From: JAQTTT01 sp964565435
GTDB lineage: Archaea > Nanobdellota > Nanobdellia > Tiddalikarchaeales > Tiddalikarchaeaceae
Length of the DNA stretch: 10,612 nucleotides
Assembly: GCA_964565435.1 (NCBI GenBank)
Contig: CAZMEY010000025.1
Span: 1 to 10,612, forward strand
Reading direction: 5' to 3'
The position numbers were made by a program, and so were the translations under genes. Below, piece after piece: positions 1 through 5,184 of this stretch. Below the pieces are notes generated by a model. The model did not search any database. It had not been told where the DNA came from and saw nothing but the letters and a program-made list of their open reading frames with translations. How positions within the stretch are numbered: position 1 is the first letter of the stretch; every line of letters starts with the position of its first letter.

Positions 1-72
1 TCCGAGTGGTCTAGCTGGTTAGGATAGCAGGTTGTGGCCCTGCTGACCCGGATTCAAATTCCGGCTCGGAAC
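1..72 (+). tRNA. tRNA-His (anticodon GUG), 5' end clipped by window edge
   Basis: The cloverleaf reads directly. The anticodon stem GCAGG/CCTGC (27-31/39-43) closes loop TTGTGGC, with anticodon GTG at 34-36. The T stem CCGGA/TCCGG (48-52/60-64) closes TTCAAAT. The 3' acceptor strand CTCGGAA (65-71) pairs with TCCGAG at 1-6, so acceptor base 1 and the extra G-1 typical of tRNA-His lie before the window. Position 72 is C as discriminator, as expected in archaeal and bacterial tRNA-His, where it pairs with G-1. No CCA is encoded. A TTTT run at 74-77 follows and could end transcription. Identity is secure; only the 5' boundary is missing. Confidence 0.96.
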
Positions 73-145
73 CTTTTATTTCTTACAAATTCCAAAAAAC
101 TTATTAAATTATTAATTTTGTTAAAATTACATTTTAATATTAAAA

Positions 146-526
146 ATTATCAAGCCAGACATTTTGTTCCTTGACGAGCCCACCATTGGAATGGACATCA
201 TTGCAAAGTTCAATTTTATTCAATTGCTTAAAAAAATCAATGATGATGAAAAGACAACAATTATTTTGACAAGCCATGATTTGGCAGAGATTGAAAACCT
301 CTGCAAAAGGCTGATAATAATAAATCATGGAAAAATAGTTTATGACGGAGAGTTTTCAAAGATAAAGCCAAATGAAGTAATTATTAAGTGGGAAGATGAA
401 GGGATTATCATGGAAAAAAGGATGAAAAAAAACAAGGTTGCGGATTTCTTGAAAAAAATTGACATTGACACTGTCAATATTAAGGAGATTCCCTTAGAAG
501 ATGTAATTAAGGAGTTTTATAAATGA
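146..526 (+). pseudogene. ABC transporter ATP-binding protein, C-terminal remnant
   Basis: The readable protein starts around KPDILFLDEPTIGMD, which is Walker B plus D-loop, and continues through the switch histidine in TSHDLAEIE and the usual IIINHGKIVYDG segment to a C-terminal tail ending EFYK. It resembles ATPases of ABC-2 type exporters (COG4586-like). Walker A, the Q-loop and the LSGGQ signature are all absent: the frame is open only back to a stop at 122-124, and residues before about 146 do not look like an ABC protein. A complete protein of this class has about 300 or more residues, so roughly the N-terminal half or more is lost. No good start exists; TTG at 164 lies inside Walker B. 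It is either a 5'-truncated relic or a misjoin beside the tRNA. It could not hydrolyse ATP on its own. Confidence 0.85.
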
Positions 527-1171
527 TTATTCCAACAAGTCTTCTATAAAAAGTGTTGAATTTTTTATTTGCGTGCTTTCTTGCTCTAAACTCATTTGAT
601 TGAACTTTTTTGTTTTTATCCCCTTAATCTCTTTTTTTTCAACATATTTCCCTATTATTTGATTGTCTTGATTTTTTGAAAAATAATAGACTTCCATAAC
701 CCTGCTGCTTGAAGGATAGGTTTGCACTCCCCATAATTCTTTCCTTGGGGATGGAATAATTGCCATTTCAATATTTAAAGATTGGTTTTTTCCAGATTTT
801 TTTAAAAAAAGCTTTCCGGCAATAAAATCAGTGTTTCTAAGATAATCCAATGAACTATATTTTTCATTAATGAGCTCTCCAATAATCCACCCAAAATAGT
901 TCATCCTTACCTTTCCATTTTGCCCATTAAAGCCTATTGAATATTCCTTAAAACCCCTCATTAAGTCATTATTGATTCCTGCTTTAAGGTTTAAATTCTT
1001 ATTAAAAAAATTTTCAGCGCAAAATTCATACATTATATCTAATTCTTTGTTTTTTGATGAGTATAGATTAAGCGCGTTTTCAAATGGGCTTGATTTAACA
1101 TCCCATTTTTTTTCAAAATCCGAAAGATCGCTTTCTTTTGGATGTTTTATGCCGCAAAACTCATAATTCAT
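527..1171 (-). CDS. Hypothetical protein, 214 aa
   Basis: I do not recognise this protein. It is soluble, with no signal peptide or membrane segment, and looks mixed alpha/beta. The N-terminal third (MNYEFCGIKHP to about residue 60) is charged. A central part with alternating hydrophobic residues (about 75-165, including NYFGWIIGEL and NIEMAIIPSP) suggests beta strands, and the C-terminus is lysine- and glutamine-rich. The ATG at 1171 is supported by a TATA-like box about 27 nt upstream (1194-1202), fitting a leaderless message. Its TAA directly abuts the TGA of the truncated ABC gene with no bases between. It is divergent from the SdpI-like gene across the assembly gap. The long open frame with a plausible promoter supports a real gene; the function is unknown. 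Confidence 0.75.
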   Translation of the reverse strand: MNYEFCGIKHPKESDLSDFEKKWDVKSSPFENALNLYSSKNKELDIMYEFCAENFFNKNLNLKAGINNDLMRGFKEYSIGFNGQNGKVRMNYFGWIIGELINEKYSSLDYLRNTDFIAGKLFLKKSGKNQSLNIEMAIIPSPRKELWGVQTYPSSSRVMEVYYFSKNQDNQIIGKYVEKKEIKGIKTKKFNQMSLEQESTQIKNSTLFIEDLLE

Positions 1172-1193
1172 GGTTTTTATGTAAAATAATCTA

Positions 1194-1202
1194 TTTTTAA
1201 AT
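1194..1202 (-). promoter_or_regulatory. TATA-like box for the 214-aa gene
   Basis: On the minus strand this reads ATTTAAAAA, centred 27 nt before the ATG at 1171. That is the spacing expected if transcription starts at or next to the start codon. It is a pattern match only. Confidence 0.5.
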
Positions 1203-1218
1203 CTTTGTAAGAAACATA

Positions 1219-1245
1219 TATTATTAAATTAAAAGCTGAAAAATC
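1219..1245 (+). repeat. 27-nt direct repeat, left edge of the assembly gap
   Basis: These 27 bases (starting TATTATTAAATT and ending GCTGAAAAATC) are identical to 1346-1372 on the other side of the N run. The copy abuts the first N exactly, which suggests that the two contigs share an end rather than a biological repeat. Confidence 0.95.
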
Positions 1246-1345
1246 NNNNNNNNNNNNNNNNNNNNNNNNNNNNNNNNNNNNNNNNNNNNNNNNNNNNNNN
1301 NNNNNNNNNNNNNNNNNNNNNNNNNNNNNNNNNNNNNNNNNNNNN
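1246..1345. other. Assembly gap of 100 Ns
   Basis: Exactly 100 Ns, the conventional placeholder for a gap of unknown length. Both flanks end in the same 27 bases, so the true gap may be zero with overlapping contigs. In that case the spacer between the two divergent start codons (1171 and 1413) is about 114 nt. Confidence 0.97.
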
Positions 1346-1372
1346 TATTATTAAATTAAAAGCTGAAAAATC
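1346..1372 (+). repeat. 27-nt direct repeat, right edge of the assembly gap
   Basis: Second, identical copy of 1219-1245, starting at the first base after the N run. See the gap entry for the overlap interpretation. Confidence 0.95.
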
Positions 1373-1381
1373 AAATAATTA

Positions 1382-1390
1382 TTTAAAATA
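1382..1390 (+). promoter_or_regulatory. TATA-like box for the SdpI-like gene
   Basis: TTTAAAATA centred 27 nt before the ATG at 1413, consistent with leaderless transcription. There is no Shine-Dalgarno in front of that ATG (the preceding bases are TTTTTATATTA). Confidence 0.55.
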
Positions 1391-1412
1391 AGGGATTATT
1401 GTTTTTATATTA

Positions 1413-2078
1413 ATGAATCCCATTAGGCCAAGCTTGAAGACTGAGGCAGTTTCGTTGCTTATTATTTTTTTGACAATTTATTTCAGCTTTTATTTTTACT
1501 CCAATTGGCCTGACATTATTGCAAGCCATTGGAATTTCAAGGGAGAGGTTGACGGATACACAAACAAGGACTTCATAGTGTGGATTTTTCCATTAATGAT
1601 GTCAATAATTTACGCCCTGTTTTTGGCTTTGCCTTATTTTGACCCTAAAAAAAAGAATTATAAAGGTTTTAGCGGCTTTTACCATTTTTTCAAAACAATG
1701 GTTTTAACGATTTTATTCCTGGTATATATGGTCCTTGGAGCTTACAACTTGGGCTATGAAGCCAATATCACATTGGTTTCCACCATTTCAGTTGGCATTT
1801 TAATGATTGTTATTGGCTATTTTTTAAAGGATATCAAGCCCAATTGGTTTATGGGAATAAAGAATCCTTGGACTTTATCAAGTGACACTGTATGGAAAAA
1901 AACCCACAAGATTGGAGGGTATTTTTTCATTGCTTTTGGAGTAATAGCCATTGCTTTCAATTTCTTGCCTGAGATTTTTGGAATGATATTATTTGTTAGC
2001 GGAATGCTTTTTTTGATTGTTGGAATAACCATTTATTCATATATTATTTATTATAATGAAAGCAAAAGGAAAAAATAA
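1413..2078 (+). CDS. SdpI / DUF1648 family membrane protein
   Basis: A 221-residue polytopic membrane protein. Residues 13-31 form the first helix, followed by the DUF1648 signature: an outside loop with HWNFKGEVDGYTNK (39-52), matching the family pattern of H-x-N-x-x-G-x-x-D. Further helices lie near 55-74, 93-112, 117-138, 170-186 and 189-211. Between the fourth and fifth is GIKNPWTLSSDTVWKKTHK (148-166), the hallmark of SdpI-type proteins (G-I-[RK]-x-P-W-T-L-S-x-x-x-V-W-x-x-T-H). In Bacillus subtilis, SdpI gives immunity to the SdpC toxin and regulates through SdpR; archaeal members are uncharacterised, and no sdpR- or sdpC-like gene is visible here. The gene stands alone on its strand and ends 3 nt from the convergent HAD-like gene. 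Family membership is secure; the biological role is not. Confidence 0.9.
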   Translation: MNPIRPSLKTEAVSLLIIFLTIYFSFYFYSNWPDIIASHWNFKGEVDGYTNKDFIVWIFPLMMSIIYALFLALPYFDPKKKNYKGFSGFYHFFKTMVLTILFLVYMVLGAYNLGYEANITLVSTISVGILMIVIGYFLKDIKPNWFMGIKNPWTLSSDTVWKKTHKIGGYFFIAFGVIAIAFNFLPEIFGMILFVSGMLFLIVGITIYSYIIYYNESKRKK

Positions 2079-2081
2079 AAA

Positions 2082-2678
2082 TCAAAAATATTTTTTTTGC
2101 AAATATTTGCTTCTGTAGCTAATCACCCAACAGTCAATGCCTTTTCTTTCCAAATAGTTTTTGAACTCTTTTGAATCCCTATAAGGGATATTGGAAGGGA
2201 TGAATAAATCAAGGGCTATTGTTGCATAAGTGAATGGCGACAATATCATGGATGCCAATGCCGACAATGGATTTTTTGGCATCTTATCCCAAAAATTATC
2301 CTCTTTATTGCTTCTTTTTATAGCCTCATATGCTGCTTTAGCCAATGTGTTATCAAAGTCCGCAATGATTAATGCGTTTTTAATCTTTTTTTCTTTTAAG
2401 AATTTAACAACGCTTTTAAGGGAGCTAATTTCGTAATCATAATATTTTTTGTCATACTTTTCAAAGTCCTGCCTGTTAATCCAGAATCCTGTTGCGTTAA
2501 AGCCATTCTCCTTAAGCCCTTTGATTATTTTCAAAATCCCCAATTTGTCATCAATGCCTATAATATGCTTTTTTTTCAGGTTAATCTTATTCCTTTTAAC
2601 AAGTTCATAGAATAAATCTTTTTTAATGAAGCTTTTTCCAATGAATGCCAGATCAACTGAGTCAAAGTATTTAATCAT
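2082..2678 (-). CDS. HAD-like hydrolase with apparently permuted motif order
   Basis: 198 residues from the ATG at 2678. The first half resembles the C-terminal half of a HAD phosphatase: a GKSFIKKDLFYELVKR segment like motif III (lysine near residues 15-20), then HIIGIDDK (38-45) like motif IV, then GFNATGFWINR and YEISSLKSVVKFL, typical of a HAD C-terminus. The second half resembles a HAD N-terminus: IIADFDNTLAKAA (104-116), motif I with nucleophile-like D107 and D109, then a hydrophobic insert (138-160) where a cap could sit, then motif II-like KGIDCWVISYRSK (179-191) with S187. A normal HAD runs I-II-III-IV. The ATG overlaps the ogg stop as ATGA and has GAGG 7 nt upstream (2686-2689), so the upstream GTG at 2708 is less likely. 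Last gene of the hjc-ogg unit. The substrate is unknown. Motif assignment is by eye. Confidence 0.75.
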   Translation of the reverse strand: MIKYFDSVDLAFIGKSFIKKDLFYELVKRNKINLKKKHIIGIDDKLGILKIIKGLKENGFNATGFWINRQDFEKYDKKYYDYEISSLKSVVKFLKEKKIKNALIIADFDNTLAKAAYEAIKRSNKEDNFWDKMPKNPLSALASMILSPFTYATIALDLFIPSNIPYRDSKEFKNYLERKGIDCWVISYRSKYLQKKYF

Positions 2679-3298
2679 TTCAAAACCTCGCCTGTTCTCA
2701 TGCACCACATGGTTAAATCAAGCTCTGCAGGCACCATATCCATTTCTCTTGCCAATCCTTGGAATATTTTTTCAATCCTGAAGTACTCGTTTTTTGTGAG
2801 GGTTTTCGGCACTTTCTCAATGTAGCCGTATTCTTTTAAGAGGGCGAGTATGTGCCTGTCAAGTATTGCCAAATCAAAAAAGCCGATGTTTCTCATAAAA
2901 TGGCTTGCCTCTTTAAGCCCTATGCCCAGTATTGTTTTTGCCAATTCATTTCTCGCAAATTCCTGCCCTTTTGGCAATAGCTTTTCAACCAATCCCTTGA
3001 TATTGATATATTTTCTTGCATTGACTAAATATTTTGCTTTCATGCCAGAAAATCTGTGCTTGTTTTTTGAAATTACTTTTGCAAGCTCTTCTTCGCTTTT
3101 TTCGCTAAATCCCTTGAATCCCAGCTCATTTTGTATGTTAATAGCTGTTTTGGCTTTGCTGTTGGCTGTCAATATGCAAAAGCATAATTCGCTAAACCAT
3201 TCCTCATTGGGTTTTTTATTTTTTGCTCTAAATTCATCAATCCTTTCCCTGACTATTTTTTCAACTCCTATTTTTTTCAGGGCTTCCTTTAATTGCAT
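2675..3298 (-). CDS. ogg: 8-oxoguanine DNA glycosylase/AP lyase, archaeal Ogg2 type
   Basis: A bifunctional repair enzyme that removes 8-oxoguanine from DNA and cleaves the resulting abasic site. It is a helix-hairpin-helix GPD protein. The hairpin and catalytic segment GIGLKEASHFMRNIG holds the nucleophilic lysine K129, and AILDRHIL holds the aspartate D147. The N-terminal NEEWFSELCFCILTAN segment is characteristic of Ogg2. From the ATG at 3298 the protein is 207 residues, the same length I recall for the Methanocaldococcus jannaschii enzyme, with K129, D147 and a C-terminal lysine (RTGEVLK) in register; the C-terminal lysine is reported to help recognise the oxidised base. This decides against the TTG at 3310. 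It lies 22 nt after hjc and overlaps the HAD-like gene by 4 nt. An AGAGGG at 3314-3319 is oddly far (15 nt) from this ATG. Confidence 0.94.
   Translation of the reverse strand: MQLKEALKKIGVEKIVRERIDEFRAKNKKPNEEWFSELCFCILTANSKAKTAINIQNELGFKGFSEKSEEELAKVISKNKHRFSGMKAKYLVNARKYINIKGLVEKLLPKGQEFARNELAKTILGIGLKEASHFMRNIGFFDLAILDRHILALLKEYGYIEKVPKTLTKNEYFRIEKIFQGLAREMDMVPAELDLTMWCMRTGEVLK
2686..2689 (-). promoter_or_regulatory. Ribosome binding site for the HAD-like gene, inside ogg
   Basis: GAGG on the minus strand, 7 nt before the ATG at 2678. It lies within the last codons of ogg and fixes the start at the ATGA overlap, favouring coupled translation of the two genes. Confidence 0.65.
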
Positions 3299-3320
3299 AA
3301 TAAAAGCCAATTGCCCTCTT

Positions 3321-3716
3321 TTAAAATATTTTTGGATTTTCAGGTTTTTTTAATAGATCGCTTAAATTTTTTAGGTTATCCGTTTTTTTAACGCTGACAT
3401 TTTCAGACACTGGCTTATTCAGCTCCAAGAATTTCCATTCGCAGTTTGGAAAGCGAAAGGCGAGAAGTGGAGTGCATCTAAAGTTTAGCGAGAACTCTAT
3501 CAAGCTATTGGCCTGCTCTGCTGATACTGTCTTGTAATCATTGCTTGAATATTTGCATTCAATTGCAAATACATGAACGCTGTTGCTTGCCAATAAGTCA
3601 GGCTGCTCAAATCTTGATTTCCCGCTTCCCGCAACCCTGACTGCCTCAAAGCCCTGCTTATTTAATATTTTCAAAAGCTCCCTTTCATAAGCTGCCCCTT
3701 TTTGGTAATTAGCCAT
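3321..3716 (-). CDS. hjc: Holliday junction resolvase Hjc
   Basis: A 131-residue archaeal endonuclease that cuts four-way DNA junctions as a dimer during recombination and fork repair. The nuclease-fold motifs are in order: KGAAYERELLKIL with E11, GFEAVRVAGSGKSRFEQPDLLA with D40, and VFAIECKYSS with E53 and K55, the PD-(E/D)xK core. The serine-containing loop VAGSGKSRF is the conserved Hjc loop, and AEQANSLIEFSLNFRCTPLLAFRF matches the C-terminal part. The length fits the family, with a short lysine-rich tail after about residue 105. The ATG at 3716 has a TATA-like box centred 28 nt upstream (3740-3749) shared with the divergent DUF4013 promoter region. It is the first gene of hjc-ogg-HAD; a 22-nt gap to ogg suggests one transcript. 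Confidence 0.96.
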   Translation of the reverse strand: MANYQKGAAYERELLKILNKQGFEAVRVAGSGKSRFEQPDLLASNSVHVFAIECKYSSNDYKTVSAEQANSLIEFSLNFRCTPLLAFRFPNCEWKFLELNKPVSENVSVKKTDNLKNLSDLLKKPENPKIF

Positions 3717-3721
3717 AAAGG

Positions 3722-3729
3722 TTAAATAC
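3722..3729 (+). promoter_or_regulatory. TATA-like box for the DUF4013 gene
   Basis: TTAAATAC centred about 27 nt before the ATG at 3753. It lies within 15 nt of the hjc start codon, so the box is packed into the 36-bp divergent spacer. Confidence 0.5.
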
Positions 3730-3739
3730 CCGGCAATTA

Positions 3740-3749
3740 TTTATATTTT
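3740..3749 (-). promoter_or_regulatory. TATA-like box for hjc-ogg-HAD
   Basis: AAAATATAAA on the minus strand, centred about 28 nt before the hjc ATG at 3716. It lies almost on top of the start of the divergent DUF4013 gene, so the two promoters face across the same 36 bp and may compete. Confidence 0.55.
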
Positions 3750-3752
3750 ATT

Positions 3753-4442
3753 ATGCTAAGTATTGATTCAGCATATAATTACATAGCAAGAAATTTCAAA
3801 GATTCATTGATTTTTTGCTTACTCGCTGCAGTGGCAAGTTTTATTCCAGTATTTGGGCAATTGCTGCTAGCCGGGCTATCAATAAGGATCATATCCTTAT
3901 CTATCAATAAAAAAAATGAGATTCCAGAGGTTTTTGGAAACATAAAGAATGATTTGCTTAATGGCTTGAAATATTGCGCTTTTGGAGCAATATTGTCGCT
4001 GCCAGTTTTTGCAATAATGATTCCTGCAATCATTGACGTAAGCGTTTCAAGCGCAATAATGAATGCGGTTGAATCAAATGATTATTCATCCTATGCAAAT
4101 GTTGGAAGCTCCCTTTCATCTTTTGGGTTGTCAATGAATTTGTTAATGATCTATTTATTGGCCCTTTTATTGCTAACACCTGCACTGGTTGCAAATTTTG
4201 CAGAGAAGCAGGAATTCAGCGCTTTTTTTGACTTAAAAAAAGCTTGGAGCATGGTTTTTGGCAATTTTGGATTATTCCTTAAAATGGTTGGGATAAATAT
4301 CCTTTATGGAATAGCCCTATCAGTGATTGCTGGAATATTAAGCTTCACTGTTCTTATTCCAGTGCTTTTAAGCTACATAACTTTGCTTATTAGTGGAAGA
4401 ATAATGGGTTTTTGGAGCATTGATGCTAAACCTAAGAAATAA
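3753..4442 (+). CDS. DUF4013 family integral membrane protein
   Basis: 229 residues, very hydrophobic. The N-terminal region (FLLAA-like helix at 18-34, then IPVFGQLLLAGLSIRIISLSI at 31-51 and EIPEVFGNIKNDLLNGLKY at 56-74) fits the DUF4013 pattern of P-x-x-G-x-x-x-x-G-x-x-x-R followed by P-E-F and a D-x-x-x-x-G-L-K helix. Further helices lie at about 75-94, 127-148, 172-197 and 198-216. A polar serine-rich loop (97-124) and the EKQEFSAFFDLKKAWSMV segment (151-168) lie between them. The family is widespread in archaea and some bacteria and has no established function. It probably starts leaderless, being only 36 nt from the divergent hjc start, and ends before a hairpin/T-run terminator. The family call is by eye. 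Confidence 0.82.
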   Translation: MLSIDSAYNYIARNFKDSLIFCLLAAVASFIPVFGQLLLAGLSIRIISLSINKKNEIPEVFGNIKNDLLNGLKYCAFGAILSLPVFAIMIPAIIDVSVSSAIMNAVESNDYSSYANVGSSLSSFGLSMNLLMIYLLALLLLTPALVANFAEKQEFSAFFDLKKAWSMVFGNFGLFLKMVGINILYGIALSVIAGILSFTVLIPVLLSYITLLISGRIMGFWSIDAKPKK

Positions 4443-4447
4443 ATGGC

Positions 4448-4478
4448 TGGCCAAAATTTTTGGCCAAAATTTTTTTTT
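4448..4478 (+). terminator. Hairpin plus T-run between convergent genes
   Basis: A perfect 9-bp inverted repeat, TGGCCAAAA / TTTTGGCCA (4448-4456 and 4458-4466, one base between), followed by AAA and nine Ts (4470-4478). It fills the 37-nt gap between the DUF4013 stop and the stop of the transglutaminase-like gene. The T-run favours termination on the plus strand; the palindrome could serve both directions. Confidence 0.75.
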
Positions 4479-4479
4479 A

Positions 4480-5145
4480 TTAATCATAATAATTGCTTGA
4501 TATCTTTGCTGCACCTATTGATGCTTTAAGCCATAAAACATTTTTTTCCCTGCTTTCAAATATTTTTAAAAATTTTTCATTGTATCTTATTTTAACTTCT
4601 TTTCTTGGGTGAAAAGAAATGATTGGGTCAATTAAATAATCCCCCTGCTCATTAAAGATTTCCTGTATTTCGCCTATTTTGCAAAGGTCATTATTATTCA
4701 TAATCAATCCAAATTCAAGGCTTGATGATAAAGTGTTTAAAATGAAAAAATCCGGCTCTGCCAATACTCCTAAGCATGAATGATAAACATCTTTTTCCTT
4801 AATGTATGTATCCACAGAATAAAGGCTAAGCTCAGGCGCCAAGCTTTCAACAAGGGATTTGGCAAAGACTGTGCCATGCCTGCAAACTCCATAAAGGGTG
4901 TAATCTTTAGGGATTCTTTTTTCGTAAAAATTTTTCCCAATGTTAGGACATATGCTATAATCATATCTGAAATTGCTGATTATTATTGATTTGATTGAGT
5001 CAAAAAAATCTATGAAATCCTCAGTTTTTTTCATTTTTAAGCGATTATACAATGCCCTTGATTCCTTGTTCATTACCTCTTCCAGGCTCTTTTCGCTGAC
5101 TTTTCCTTTTATTATGCTACTTTGCTGAGCAATGCAATATTCCAT
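4480..5145 (-). CDS. Transglutaminase-like cysteine protein
   Basis: 221 residues without signal peptide or membrane helix. The centre looks like a transglutaminase/papain-like core: LYGVCRHGTVFAKSLVESL (84-102) with C88 at the head of a helix, as in G-x-C-x-x-x-A-x-L; VYHSCLGVL (120-128) with H122 at a strand start; and FFILNTLS (133-140), where the catalytic aspartate would normally sit but N137 is seen. Such folds cover proteases, transglutaminases and peptide N-glycanases, so the reaction cannot be named. The preceding helical region (residues 20-60) and the segment YDYSICPNIG are not diagnostic. It lies downstream of pheT on the same strand, 39 nt away, with a separate TATA-like box, so it may be transcribed independently. 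The assignment is moderate; the missing aspartate could mean Asn use or loss of activity. Confidence 0.6.
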   Translation of the reverse strand: MEYCIAQQSSIIKGKVSEKSLEEVMNKESRALYNRLKMKKTEDFIDFFDSIKSIIISNFRYDYSICPNIGKNFYEKRIPKDYTLYGVCRHGTVFAKSLVESLAPELSLYSVDTYIKEKDVYHSCLGVLAEPDFFILNTLSSSLEFGLIMNNNDLCKIGEIQEIFNEQGDYLIDPIISFHPRKEVKIRYNEKFLKIFESREKNVLWLKASIGAAKISSNYYD

Positions 5146-5166
5146 TTATTATGGAATCAAGATTTG

Positions 5167-5176
5167 TTTTTAAAAA
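5167..5176 (-). promoter_or_regulatory. TATA-like box for the transglutaminase-like gene
   Basis: TTTTTAAAAA (its own reverse complement), centred 26-27 nt before the ATG at 5145. It lies in the 39-nt space after the pheT stop, flanked by AAGATTT / AAATCTT arms (5159-5165, 5174-5180) that could alternatively form a weak hairpin. Confidence 0.45.
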
Positions 5177-5184
5177 TCTTTAGA

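Noticed and set aside
119..139. Hairpin TTAAAAT / ATTTTAA after the tRNA
   Set aside because: Only A-T pairs in an AT-rich spacer; such short arms arise easily by chance.
164..166. TTG as genuine start of the ABC protein
   Set aside because: It lies inside the Walker B strand and upstream codons (KPDI) still match the family, so it is an interior codon of a truncated gene.
2086..2096. Homopolymer run near the 3' end of the HAD-like gene as a frameshift site
   Set aside because: The frame ends only a few codons later at the boundary with the SdpI-like gene, and motif II is upstream in the same frame; no lost domain is apparent.
2676..2708. GTG at 2708 as start of the HAD-like protein
   Set aside because: The ATG at 2678 has GAGG at 7 nt and forms a classic ATGA overlap with ogg; the extra ten residues add nothing recognisable.
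2850..3353. 167-codon open frame on the plus strand opposite ogg and the end of hjc
   Set aside because: It is antisense to a well-supported glycosylase with intact catalytic residues; its composition is the mirror of that gene and it has no motif or start signal of its own.
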